Shown: positions 34,810 through 43,576 of the stretch, in pieces | How the letters are laid out: the number at the start of each line of letters is the position of its first letter | Position numbering within the stretch: position 1 is the stretch's first letter | Assembly (NCBI GenBank): GCA_031401235.1 | Contig: JANNRJ010000036.1 | Span: 62,001 to 126,000 of the forward strand | Origin: UBA3006 sp031401235 | Lineage (GTDB): Bacteria > Actinomycetota > Acidimicrobiia > Acidimicrobiales > Ilumatobacteraceae | DNA length: 64,000 bases | Direction of reading: 5' to 3' | Notes under the pieces: generated by a model | Database searches by the model: none | What the model saw: only the letters and a program-made list of their open reading frames with translations | What the model was told of the DNA's origin: nothing | Translations under genes and position numbers: made by a program

Positions 34810-35526
34810 ATGACGGTGAATGACCGATTTTATTTCCGGCAACTTCTCTCTGGAGTCGATTTTGCCTCTAACGATGACACGGCTGCTCAATTGGTGAATT
34901 TCGTGTACCTCATTGGTGATCGAAATATCGGAAAATGTGTGGTGGTCGATCCTGCGTATGCAGTCAACGAACTTGTTGACATTGCATTTAACGATGGCAT
35001 GACCATCACTGGCGTGCTAGCAACCCATTATCACCCTGATCATGTCGGTGGCGCAATGATGGGCACTAGGATTGAAGGAATATCGGAACTACTCAAACGA
35101 ATCGACGTACCAATTCATGTCCAGCGAACAGAAACAGAATGGGTGATTCGAACCACCGGAGTCACTGTCGATCATCTCCAACAACACGATTCAGGCGACA
35201 TAATCCAGATTGGCTCAATTGAAATCGTGTTAGTCCATACTCCCGGGCATACACCGGGCAGCCAATGCTTTTGCATTGGCAACTCCCTTGTGGCCGGCGA
35301 CACATTATTTCTTGATGGCTGTGGACGTACTGATTTGCCGGGAAGTGATCCTGAGCAAATGTATGAGAGCCTCAAATTACTGGCGTCTTTGCCTAATCAC
35401 ACAATTCTCTATCCAGGTCATCGCTATTCGGAGCCAGCCTTTGAATCCTTAGGCGTTGTCAAATCTACAAATCATGTTTTCAAACCGCCGACCAAACAAG
35501 CCTGGCTGCAATGGTTTGGTCGCTAA
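34810..35526 (+). CDS. Metallo-beta-lactamase fold hydrolase, glyoxalase II/ETHE1-like
   Basis: 238 residues with the binuclear metal motif THYHPDHVGG (HxHxDH), HTPGHTPGSQCF, the bridging Asp in LVAGDTLFLDG and the last His in YPGHRYSEPAF. The order and size match hydroxyacylglutathione hydrolase-like proteins, including persulfide dioxygenases and related thioester hydrolases. An extra segment (about residues 80-115) carries a helical EGISELLKRID insertion. TGGAGG lies 6 bases before the ATG. It follows panC by 19 bases and ends overlapping the convergent TauE-like gene. Confidence 0.88.
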   Translation: MTVNDRFYFRQLLSGVDFASNDDTAAQLVNFVYLIGDRNIGKCVVVDPAYAVNELVDIAFNDGMTITGVLATHYHPDHVGGAMMGTRIEGISELLKRIDVPIHVQRTETEWVIRTTGVTVDHLQQHDSGDIIQIGSIEIVLVHTPGHTPGSQCFCIGNSLVAGDTLFLDGCGRTDLPGSDPEQMYESLKLLASLPNHTILYPGHRYSEPAFESLGVVKSTNHVFKPPTKQAWLQWFGR

Positions 35527-36251
35527 ATGACTGCACTCACAATGCTGCTTACACCACTGGCCGACAGCAATACGAGCACAATTAGGCGGAATCGCTCCGG
35601 GGCTATTACTCGCCTAAGAAGTGTTCCAAGATAGACACCGAAAATCATAATCGGAATTGCAATGGCAGAAATTATCAAGATCTGGTTTGACATCTTTCCA
35701 GACACCAAGAAAAGGCCAACGCTGATAATCCCGGTGACTGCGAAAACAGAATTCAAAGTGGCTCGAAATGTTTGCGGATTGATTCGTCGGGCATGCAGGG
35801 TGAAAACAAGTGGAGGGCCATTCGTGGAGGTTGCCATTAGGAGTACTCCACTGAGTACACCCATCAGCCAATCAAATGAATGGTGCGTTAATCGCATGTC
35901 CAGCCCCCGACTCAACACCACGACACCAAATAGAACGGCAATACCAAGAACCACCTTTAGGACGTCTTGTGGAACCCAGACAAAAGCAGCAAGTCCAAAA
36001 GGTGCTCCGATACATGATGAGATAATGAAACGGCGAGTCAGAATACGGTCTCGTTGATGGCGCGACTGCCAGGCTTGCCCGGATGCACTTAATGTCCCGA
36101 CGAGTGCAGAAACTACGACTGCCACCCGCAAATCAATAATCAGCACCATAAGCGGGACCGACATCAATGCAAATCCAAAACCGCTTACGGATTGAATCAG
36201 CGCGGCGAAAAAGACTATGCAGGCGACGACGATGTATTGCTCCAGTTGCAC
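35523..36251 (-). CDS. TauE/SafE family membrane transporter
   Basis: 242 residues, about seven or eight hydrophobic segments, with the family's GxGFAL motif (SVSGFGFALMSVPLMVLI) near the N-terminus and its counterpart in the second half (VLSGVLLMATSTNGPPLVF). Such proteins are proposed to export or import anions such as sulfite, sulfoacetate or taurine-derived compounds. The gene follows the aminotransferase by 3 bases on the same strand, which suggests that this pair handles a small organic anion. Confidence 0.88.
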   Translation of the reverse strand: MQLEQYIVVACIVFFAALIQSVSGFGFALMSVPLMVLIIDLRVAVVVSALVGTLSASGQAWQSRHQRDRILTRRFIISSCIGAPFGLAAFVWVPQDVLKVVLGIAVLFGVVVLSRGLDMRLTHHSFDWLMGVLSGVLLMATSTNGPPLVFTLHARRINPQTFRATLNSVFAVTGIISVGLFLVSGKMSNQILIISAIAIPIMIFGVYLGTLLRRVIAPERFRLIVLVLLSASGVSSIVSAVI

Positions 36252-36254
36252 GCA

Positions 36255-37601
36255 CTACGACACAATCGCACTTAACGAGTCAAAGAAGACTTTTGTATGA
36301 AGATCGATATCCGACGTCTTGTGAAACGGTGATATCAACGCCATGTTATGAAATGGAGCCAGTAACACTCCTCTATTCAGAGCAAACAAGTGCAAAAACC
36401 CCTCCAGTTCCGGATTCGTTGCGGCGGCGGCATCGGCCCCATTGAGTGGTGGCGGACAAAACCAATATTCCACTCGACAGCCGAGTTGCTGGACATGCCA
36501 CGGCAGACCATATTCAGCACACGCGGTTGCGACACCGGTTGCCCACCGCGATGCAAGCGGAATTGTGTAGTCAAATTGTTCCTCAAGTAACGAATAGGTA
36601 AGGGTCGCTCGCATTGCTGCCATTGCCAGTGCGCTTCCGCTCAATGTCCCACCAATTCCTGATACATCTACCTCATTACTGGCCATCAAGGCCGTCAACT
36701 TGGTGGCTACATCTTCCGACATGCCAAATGCTCCAACTGGAACGCCTCCTCCGATTGTCTTACCTATGACAATAAAGTCAGGCTGTAGTCCCCATGCCTG
36801 AGTGCATCCACCTGGTCCGGCGGAGATCGTGTGCGTCTCATCGATCACCAATAAGGCTCCATACCGGCGCGTTAATTCGCGAACCTGGCTGTGATATCCG
36901 CTATGAGGTAGGACAATTCCGATGTTGGTAAGTGCTGGCTCGATTAATACACAGGCCACGTCTCCGTTAGCGAGCGCAATTTCCAGTGCATCAAGGTCAT
37001 TGAATGGCACGACCCGGGTGGTGAGCGAAGGATCCACCTGGGGTCCGATCACGCCTTTTCTACTAACGGTGCGACCATGCTTATCAAGAACTACAAGTGT
37101 CTCGTCCACAGTTCCGTGGTAGCACCAATCATGCACCACAATTTTGGAACGCTTGGTGAGGTGCCGACATAAGCGCAATACAAACCGATTCGCATCTGTG
37201 GCGCTCAGGGTGAATTGCCATTTTGGGAGTCCAAACCTGCGGGCCAACTCGTCGGCGACCCAAAGCGAATCACTTGTCGGCAACATCGTCGTTAATCCCT
37301 GCCTTGCCTGTTTCGAAATCGCGTCTGTTAGGGCCGGTAATGCGTGACCGGTCATCGCGCCGGTGTCGCCTAAACAAAAGTCCACATACTCATTGCTATC
37401 CACGTCTGTGAATCTGGCCCCAGATGCACGCTCAACAAATACCGGATGCGAGCCGGGCCATCGGGTCATCCACGGCATTGGTACCCCAGCCAGCATCGAC
37501 CGTTGTGCTTGCTTTGATAATTCCGCCGAATTTCGATGCGTGTCCCGAAATCGTTCGTCTTCGGCTTGCCGGGCAACACCGAGTTTGGCCAGATCAATCA
37601 T
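36255..37601 (-). CDS. Class III PLP-dependent aminotransferase
   Basis: 448 residues, glutamate-1-semialdehyde mutase/aminotransferase superfamily. Visible are ERASGARFTDVDSNEYVDFCLG, MTGHALPALTDAI, LSATDANRFVLRLCRH, YHGTVDETLV, ALLVIDETHTISAGPGG (PLP-binding Asp) and the Schiff-base Lys in VIGKTIGGGVPVGAFG. It differs from HemL in the substrate segments, so a role in tetrapyrrole synthesis is unlikely; omega- or beta-amino acid transamination is more plausible. It is divergent (53 bases) from the carbamoylase gene and shares a transcript with the TauE-like transporter. Confidence 0.88.
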   Translation of the reverse strand: MIDLAKLGVARQAEDERFRDTHRNSAELSKQAQRSMLAGVPMPWMTRWPGSHPVFVERASGARFTDVDSNEYVDFCLGDTGAMTGHALPALTDAISKQARQGLTTMLPTSDSLWVADELARRFGLPKWQFTLSATDANRFVLRLCRHLTKRSKIVVHDWCYHGTVDETLVVLDKHGRTVSRKGVIGPQVDPSLTTRVVPFNDLDALEIALANGDVACVLIEPALTNIGIVLPHSGYHSQVRELTRRYGALLVIDETHTISAGPGGCTQAWGLQPDFIVIGKTIGGGVPVGAFGMSEDVATKLTALMASNEVDVSGIGGTLSGSALAMAAMRATLTYSLLEEQFDYTIPLASRWATGVATACAEYGLPWHVQQLGCRVEYWFCPPPLNGADAAAATNPELEGFLHLFALNRGVLLAPFHNMALISPFHKTSDIDLHTKVFFDSLSAIVS

Positions 37602-37654
37602 GATCTAATCATTGCTCATCAATAGTCTTCGGTGAGACTCGTACACTTATCTTC

Positions 37655-38905
37655 GTGGTAACTAGTAGCGATTTTGCAAATTTGCGAACCAGCGAATCGC
37701 GCCTAATGCAGCGAATATTTGCACTGGCCGAAATTGCGCCCATCGACGGAGGTGGGAATTGTCGGCTTGCACTTACTGACGAGGACCGCGATGGAAGAGA
37801 TTTGGTGCTGTCTTGGATGAAGGATTTGGGTCTTGATATCGGGATTGATTCCATCGGAAACGTCATCGGAACATGGAATGTCGGATCGGGATTACCGGTA
37901 ATGACTGGTTCGCATATTGATACCGTGCGTACGGGTGGGAAATACGACGGCAATTACGGAGTATTGGCCGGACTGGAAGTTATTGACACCTGTCAGCGTG
38001 CCGGATACCAGCCGTCACGCCCGCTGGCAGTTGGATTTTTTACCGACGAAGAGGGCGCTCGTTTTTCACCCGACATGCTTGGGTCTCTTGTGTACGTGGG
38101 TGGTCTGCCACTTGAAGTCGCACTCGACTCTGAATCCATTGATGGTGTTCGACTTGGAGACGAACTCGCTCGGATTGGATATGCCGGACCAATTCCGTGC
38201 CCCGGCCCTGCGCCACATGCATTCGTCGAATTACACATCGAACAAGGCCCAGTGCTGGAAGCCAATCGAGTTCTGATTGGTGCTGTGACCAGCGTGCAGG
38301 GCATTTCCTGGCAAGAACTGACAATCATTGGTCAGTCCAATCATGCCGGCACGACGCCAATGTCGATGCGTCACGATCCCGCCTACGTAGCGGCCGAAAT
38401 TGTGGTATTCGTGCGACACTTGGCACTCACGCTTGGGGCAAACCAAGTGTGCACCGCGGCCAAGATCGATCTTTATCCGAATCTGATCAATGTTGTCCCA
38501 GCCCGAGCCACTGTAACTCTTGATATTCGAAATACTGACGAGGTACTGCTACAAAGAGCAGAAGCAGAGGTAGCCAAGTTCGTAAAAGAGATTTGTTTGA
38601 CTGAGGGTGTGTCTATTAAATCACGATCACTTGCTCGGTTTGAACCTGTTGAATTCAATGATCGTGTTGTCAACTGCGTCGCCCAGACAGCCCAATCTCT
38701 TGATTATTCAGTTCAGCGTATGCCATCTGGCGCGGGGCACGACGCCCAAATGCTCGCCCGCATATGTCCATCAGGAATGATTTTCGTTCCGAGCATTGAC
38801 GGTCTTAGTCATAATCCCGCCGAATTCACGTCTGCCCAAGATCTTCACGCGGGAGCCAATGTTTTGCTCCAAGTGATGCTGCAGCTTGCCGAAATGGAGT
38901 TCTAG
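37655..38905 (+). CDS. M20 family N-carbamoyl-L-amino acid / beta-ureidopropionate / allantoate amidohydrolase
   Basis: 416 residues, binuclear metal hydrolase of the AmaB/HyuC/AllC group. Metal ligands are visible as H87 in MTGSHIDTVRTGG, D98 in KYDGNYGVL, E132-E133 in FTDEEGARF, His in VELHIEQGPVLE and His in PSGAGHDAQML. The dimerisation or substrate segment SNHAGTTPMSMRHD is also present. The family splits a carbamoyl group off L-amino acids, beta-alanine or allantoate; the exact substrate cannot be decided. GTG start, divergent from the aminotransferase and followed 2 bases later by a D-carbamoylase. Confidence 0.92.
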   Translation: MVTSSDFANLRTSESRLMQRIFALAEIAPIDGGGNCRLALTDEDRDGRDLVLSWMKDLGLDIGIDSIGNVIGTWNVGSGLPVMTGSHIDTVRTGGKYDGNYGVLAGLEVIDTCQRAGYQPSRPLAVGFFTDEEGARFSPDMLGSLVYVGGLPLEVALDSESIDGVRLGDELARIGYAGPIPCPGPAPHAFVELHIEQGPVLEANRVLIGAVTSVQGISWQELTIIGQSNHAGTTPMSMRHDPAYVAAEIVVFVRHLALTLGANQVCTAAKIDLYPNLINVVPARATVTLDIRNTDEVLLQRAEAEVAKFVKEICLTEGVSIKSRSLARFEPVEFNDRVVNCVAQTAQSLDYSVQRMPSGAGHDAQMLARICPSGMIFVPSIDGLSHNPAEFTSAQDLHAGANVLLQVMLQLAEMEF

Positions 38906-38907
38906 TT

Positions 38908-39831
38908 ATGACCCGAATGGTAATTGTTGGCGCTGCCCAACTTGGACCAGTCCAAAAACATGACTCCCGTGAGTCGGTGATACAGCGGATGATTACCCTT
39001 TTGCGGCAAGCAAAAACCAACAAGTGTGATCTGGTTGCGTTTCCCGAACTTGCATTGACGACGTTCTTCCCTCGCTGGTTCGTGGAAGATATTTCACAAT
39101 CCGACCACTGGTACGAAACTGAAATGCCTTCATCCGTCACATCCGTATTATTTGCCGAGGCTCGCCGATTAGAAATTGGCTTCTCGCTCGGTTACGCAGA
39201 ACTTACTCAAATTGGCGAACGCTTCAACACCCAGATCTTGGTTAATAAAGACGGCTCAATCATCGCCAAATACCGCAAGGTGCACATTCCAGGACACGAA
39301 ACATTTGAGCCCGAGCGCCCGTTTCAGCATGCGGAGCGTTACTACTTCACACCAAGTGACGAAGGGTTCGGAGTTTGGCCGGCCTTTGGCGGACGTATTG
39401 GAATGATGATCTGCAACGATCGTCGGTGGCCCGAAAGCTATCGGGTGATGGGATTACAAGGTGTTGAGATGATTCTGTGTGGATATAACACTCCCCTCCA
39501 TTACGTACCAGATCCGACTCAGGATCGACTGCAAAGCTTTCATAATGCGCTAGTGATGCAAAGCGGCGCATATCAAAATGGCACATTCGTGGTAGGTGTG
39601 GCCAAAGGGGGACTCGAAGAAGGCGTCGATGGATTAGCTGACTCATGCATAATTGCTCCGTCGGGCGAAATTTTGGCCAAGACGATCACCAATGGTGACG
39701 AGTTGATAGTTGCCGAATGCGACTTGGATTGGTGCAACAATTACAAAAATACATTGTTTAATTTCGACCGTTACCGACGTCCGGAAATGTACGGACCGAT
39801 CACGGCCCAGCGGGGCGTAATTATCGGCTAA
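38908..39831 (+). CDS. N-carbamoyl-D-amino acid amidohydrolase (nitrilase superfamily)
   Basis: 307 residues, very similar in layout to the Agrobacterium D-carbamoylase. The nitrilase triad is E47 (FPELALTTFFPRW), K124 (KYRKVHIPGHE) and C169 (MMICNDRRWPES). The family-specific RFNTQILVNKDG, GYNTPLHYVPDP and FHNALVMQSGAYQNG segments are present. It hydrolyses N-carbamoyl-D-amino acids to D-amino acid, CO2 and ammonia in hydantoin breakdown. No hydantoinase is in the window, so its ureido substrate may come from elsewhere or from another ring-opening step. Confidence 0.93.
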   Translation: MTRMVIVGAAQLGPVQKHDSRESVIQRMITLLRQAKTNKCDLVAFPELALTTFFPRWFVEDISQSDHWYETEMPSSVTSVLFAEARRLEIGFSLGYAELTQIGERFNTQILVNKDGSIIAKYRKVHIPGHETFEPERPFQHAERYYFTPSDEGFGVWPAFGGRIGMMICNDRRWPESYRVMGLQGVEMILCGYNTPLHYVPDPTQDRLQSFHNALVMQSGAYQNGTFVVGVAKGGLEEGVDGLADSCIIAPSGEILAKTITNGDELIVAECDLDWCNNYKNTLFNFDRYRRPEMYGPITAQRGVIIG

Positions 39832-39876
39832 CGTGACAACACTGGGTTAACAAAATATAAAGGCAAACACCTATTG

Positions 39877-42501
39877 ATGTCTACGTCAAATCCCACCACA
39901 GAGGCCGACAAAGTCAATTTTAAGCTCAATGGCGCAGCGGTGACGGTCAAAGGCGACCACCCACATTTACTTGCAGCTCTTCGCGAAGAATTGAATGTCA
40001 CCTCTCCAAAGGATGGATGCTCACCTTCTGGCCAATGCGGTTGTTGCACCGTTCTTGTCGACGGTAAAGCGATAGTCAGCTGTCAACAATCTTTAGCCAA
40101 AATCGCTGGTTCATCGATCACCACACTAGAAGGATTTCCAGCCGAGGAGCGCAAACGGTATGCCGACGCCTTTTCCGCGTGTGGTGGCTTGCAATGCGGT
40201 TTTTGTATTCCCGGAATTATTGTTCGAGCCAAAGCCCAGATCGACAAAAAGGGAACCTCACTCAAACGTGAAGACATGGCGCGTCACCTGGGAGCCCATT
40301 TATGTCGATGCACAGGTTACGTGAAAATTTTAGATGCAATCGAAATGATCGCCAGCTCGACTGTGCCTGTGCCAATTCCAACTGGTGGAATCGGGACTCG
40401 AAGCAGAAAATATGAAGCGACAGAATTAGCCCTCGGTGACCGCGGTTATGTGGACGATATTCGAATTAACGGTCTATTGCACGCCGCGCTTCATTTTACT
40501 GCCCATGCTCGCGCCGACATTGTTTCAATTGACACAAGTGCGGCTGAGAAATCTGACGGCGTAAGCGCTGTGTATACCGCTAAGGATATTCCCGGCGAAT
40601 TGATGGTCGGCATTATTCACAAAGATTGGCCGGTGATGATTCCTATTGGCGGTCGCACTTCGTACGTCGGCGATATTCTGGCAATAGTCGTTGCTGATTC
40701 TCGGCAACACGCTCGTGAAGCAGCCCAATTGATCGTCGTTGACTATCAACCTCTTACTCCGATCACCAATCCAGCGGTGGCTATTGCCAATAACGACCCG
40801 GACAATATTGCGGTTTGGCAAACCACATCAAATATTCTGAGTACAAGCGCATACTCTCGCGGAGATGTGGAAACAGCGTTTAAGTCGAGTGCCCACGTCG
40901 TCACAGAAATATTTAATACGCAACGAGTCGAGCACGCATTCTTGGAACCGGAAAGTTCAGTCGCTGTGCCCTCAATCTCTGCCGGCAGACGCAGAATTCA
41001 TGTCTACTCCGGGGGCCAAGGAATTTGGGATGATCGCAACGACATAGCCAGAGTTCTGGCGATCACCAATGATGATGTCACCGTTGAACTCGTTACCAAC
41101 GGCGGCGCATTTGGCGGCAAGGAGGACATGAGCAATCAAGCACATGCCGCCCTTGCCGCTTGGCTCCTCGACAATCCGGTGAAATGCACTCTTTCTCGCG
41201 AAGAGAGCCTGCTCATGCATGCCAAGCGGCACCCTATTCGGATGGAATATAAGGCCTCGTGCGACCACCAAGGAATGCTCACCGCGCTCAAAGTTCGTGC
41301 TGTCGGCGACAGCGGACCCTATGCAAGCGTCGGTATGAAAGTGTTGGAACGAATGGCCGGACACGCCGGTGGTCCATATCACTTGCCAAACATTGATGTG
41401 GTTGCCATTGCCGCTCGTACCAATAATCCTGTATGCGGGGCATTTCGTGGATTCGGCGCCAATCAGGCGCAATTCGCGATGGAGGGCATGCTCGATCGAC
41501 TTGCCGAGAAAGTTGGCATATCTGGATTTGACATTCGAATCCGCAATGTCATCAAACCTGGCATGTTGTGGGGGCCGGGGCAAATAATGGATGACGGATG
41601 TCTCGGTGCGATCGCCTGTTTGGAACAGATTAAGCCGACATACGACGCGGCTCGAGCGGCCGGTAAAGCCATTGGTCTTGGGTTTGGGCTGAAAAATAGT
41701 GGGCTTGGAAATGGCTTCAAGGAAGTCACCAAAGCCGTGATCCGCTTTAACCCCAACGGTGATATCGAAGTTCGCCATGGATGGACAGAAATGGGTCAAG
41801 GAATCAATACCGTGGCTCTGCAAGTTGCTGTTCATGAACTTGGACTTGATCCGGAACGCGTAAAAGTGATTGTTGACACCACCCGTGAACTGGGTCTTGG
41901 TCAAACCACAGGTTCGCGAGGCACGCTAATGGGCGCCGGTGCAGTGAAAGCCGCATGCGAAGCGGCGCGTTTGGCACATTGCGCACCTGGAGTTGATTAC
42001 GAAGGCGAATACCGAGTGGATTGGACGACGAAGCTTGGCACACCAGGGGTTGAAAATCCGATCATTCACTCCACTTTTGGCTATGCGGCCCAACTCGTGA
42101 TCATTGATCGTGAAAGCGCCAAGATTGAGCGAGTCGTGGCGACTCATGACGTAGGGCGTGCGATTAATCCTCAATTATGTGAAGGCCAAATTGAAGGCAG
42201 TGTTCACATGGGGCTTGGATACGCGCTATCTGAAGATTTCCCGACTGATCCCGCCACTGGATTTCCACTCAATATGACTCTTCGCTCGCTCGCTATTTTG
42301 CGGGCTAAAGACGTGCCACCCATTGATGTTCATCTTGTTGAGTCCGCTCAGCCCAATTCACCTTATGGAATCAAAGGAGTCGGCGAGATCGGATTGGTGC
42401 CAACTGCTGGGGCGGTTGCCAGCGCGCTTCACGATCTAGATGGCATTTGGCGCAGTGAGCTCCCGATGCGCAGATCTCAAGACTCTTCCTCTGACCAATA
42501 A
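39877..42501 (+). CDS. Fused [2Fe-2S]-molybdenum hydroxylase of the xanthine dehydrogenase family (XdhD-like)
   Basis: 875 residues. The N-terminal ferredoxin-type cluster is CSPSGQCGCCTV (about 47-58) and the second cluster CGGLQCGFCIPG with HLCRCTGY. The molybdopterin domains begin at about 190: GGAFGGKEDMSNQ, PVCGAFRGFGANQAQF, GWTEMGQGINT and the active-site Glu in GIKGVGEIGLVP. There is no FAD domain, as in E. coli XdhD/YgfN and Desulfovibrio aldehyde oxidoreductase. The CO-dehydrogenase AYxCSFR motif is absent. It is followed 10 bases later by an SsnA-like gene, the same partnership as in the enterobacterial ssnA/xdhD region. ATG 39877 has a weak AAAGG; the substrate is probably a heterocycle or aldehyde. 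Confidence 0.9.
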   Translation: MSTSNPTTEADKVNFKLNGAAVTVKGDHPHLLAALREELNVTSPKDGCSPSGQCGCCTVLVDGKAIVSCQQSLAKIAGSSITTLEGFPAEERKRYADAFSACGGLQCGFCIPGIIVRAKAQIDKKGTSLKREDMARHLGAHLCRCTGYVKILDAIEMIASSTVPVPIPTGGIGTRSRKYEATELALGDRGYVDDIRINGLLHAALHFTAHARADIVSIDTSAAEKSDGVSAVYTAKDIPGELMVGIIHKDWPVMIPIGGRTSYVGDILAIVVADSRQHAREAAQLIVVDYQPLTPITNPAVAIANNDPDNIAVWQTTSNILSTSAYSRGDVETAFKSSAHVVTEIFNTQRVEHAFLEPESSVAVPSISAGRRRIHVYSGGQGIWDDRNDIARVLAITNDDVTVELVTNGGAFGGKEDMSNQAHAALAAWLLDNPVKCTLSREESLLMHAKRHPIRMEYKASCDHQGMLTALKVRAVGDSGPYASVGMKVLERMAGHAGGPYHLPNIDVVAIAARTNNPVCGAFRGFGANQAQFAMEGMLDRLAEKVGISGFDIRIRNVIKPGMLWGPGQIMDDGCLGAIACLEQIKPTYDAARAAGKAIGLGFGLKNSGLGNGFKEVTKAVIRFNPNGDIEVRHGWTEMGQGINTVALQVAVHELGLDPERVKVIVDTTRELGLGQTTGSRGTLMGAGAVKAACEAARLAHCAPGVDYEGEYRVDWTTKLGTPGVENPIIHSTFGYAAQLVIIDRESAKIERVVATHDVGRAINPQLCEGQIEGSVHMGLGYALSEDFPTDPATGFPLNMTLRSLAILRAKDVPPIDVHLVESAQPNSPYGIKGVGEIGLVPTAGAVASALHDLDGIWRSELPMRRSQDSSSDQ

Positions 42502-42511
42502 CCGCATCGAT

Positions 42512-43573
42512 ATGTCAAACGTGACTAGTGGACAAATCTGTGCTCACCATCACTTGTATTCGACACTGGCACGCGGCATGCCCCCACCCCCGATACAACC
42601 AAGATCATTTATCGACATCCTCGAGCAGATTTGGTGGCGCATCGACGACGCACTTGATCTTGAAATGATTTATTGGTCGGCTGCACTTGGTGCAGTCGAA
42701 GCGTTAATGAGCGGAACTACTTGTCTAGTTGATCATCATGAGTCGCCATCGGCGATTGAAGGAAGCCTTTCCACCATCGCCCAAGCCTGCTCCGATGTCG
42801 GAGTTCGTGTCAATGCTTGCTACGGAGTCACCGACCGCTGGACTTCAAATGGATTAGTTTCCAAAGTCTCACCGTTGTCACCAATAACACAGGGAGCCAA
42901 ACGCGGACTAGCCGAGAACGCCCGATATCTCAGCGAGGGTGGTCGCGGAATGGTCGGTGTTCATGCGGCCTTTACATGCTCGGATGAAACTCTTCATCTA
43001 GCCGCTGATTTGGCTCTGCGTCATCATGTGGGAGTACATATTCATGTTGCCGAGTCGTTAGATGATGTAGCTGCCGGAGCCAGACTTGAGCATCTGGCAA
43101 AGGAAGACTGGTTACTGATTCACGCCGTGCACTTGGATCGTCATTTGGATGGTCGAATCGTGCACAACCCGCGCTCCAACATGATCAACTCGGTCGGATA
43201 CGGAGCACCGGTGAATCACACCAATCCAGTGCTGCTCGGAACTGATGGGATTGGAGCCGACATGTTTGAAGAGTTTCGACTCGCCTATTACCGTCTACGC
43301 GAATACGACATCGCTGAAACTCCTGGTACCGCCATGTCATGGCTAACCAACGCCTACGAGCTCTTCCCCGAAGCCCGCAACGATGAAGTTATCTGGAACT
43401 ACGATCACATTGAAAGTGCCTGGCACGTCGCTTTTACGCCTTCTATTCACCCCTTGGAAGTCACCGTTAGTGGTGAGAAAGTATTGAGCAATGGGTTTCC
43501 CACGCGTGTTGATATTGATGAAATTCGAGCCAAGGCCAACGAACAAGCTCTACGTCTTCATGCAAGGCTATAA
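42512..43573 (+). CDS. SsnA-like amidohydrolase, unusually short at both ends
   Basis: 353 residues of the TRZ/SsnA/guanine-deaminase branch of metal amidohydrolases. Metal sites are present: CAHHHLYSTLARGM (first His pair), VHAAFTCSDET, HIHVAESLDD, LLIHAVHLDRH, VHNPRSNM and LGTDGIGADM. SsnA-type lipid-like hallmarks (SALARGM, HNPxSNM) agree. About 50-60 residues of the usual N-terminal beta-sandwich are missing, because the protein begins almost at the first metal motif. The matching C-terminal segment with the usual GKRADLVVLD is also absent. Neither a longer in-frame start nor a fusion with the upstream gene rescues it. Whether it is an active minimal form is unknown. Confidence 0.82.
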   Translation: MSNVTSGQICAHHHLYSTLARGMPPPPIQPRSFIDILEQIWWRIDDALDLEMIYWSAALGAVEALMSGTTCLVDHHESPSAIEGSLSTIAQACSDVGVRVNACYGVTDRWTSNGLVSKVSPLSPITQGAKRGLAENARYLSEGGRGMVGVHAAFTCSDETLHLAADLALRHHVGVHIHVAESLDDVAAGARLEHLAKEDWLLIHAVHLDRHLDGRIVHNPRSNMINSVGYGAPVNHTNPVLLGTDGIGADMFEEFRLAYYRLREYDIAETPGTAMSWLTNAYELFPEARNDEVIWNYDHIESAWHVAFTPSIHPLEVTVSGEKVLSNGFPTRVDIDEIRAKANEQALRLHARL

Positions 43574-43576
43574 ACC

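Noticed and set aside
36255..37601. Glutamate-1-semialdehyde aminotransferase (HemL)
   Set aside because: The fold matches, but the substrate-side segments differ and no tetrapyrrole genes are near, so only the superfamily is called.
40972..41904. 310-codon open frame on the minus strand
   Set aside because: It lies wholly inside the fused molybdenum hydroxylase gene, whose motifs are unmistakable; its translation has no recognisable domain and no ribosome site.
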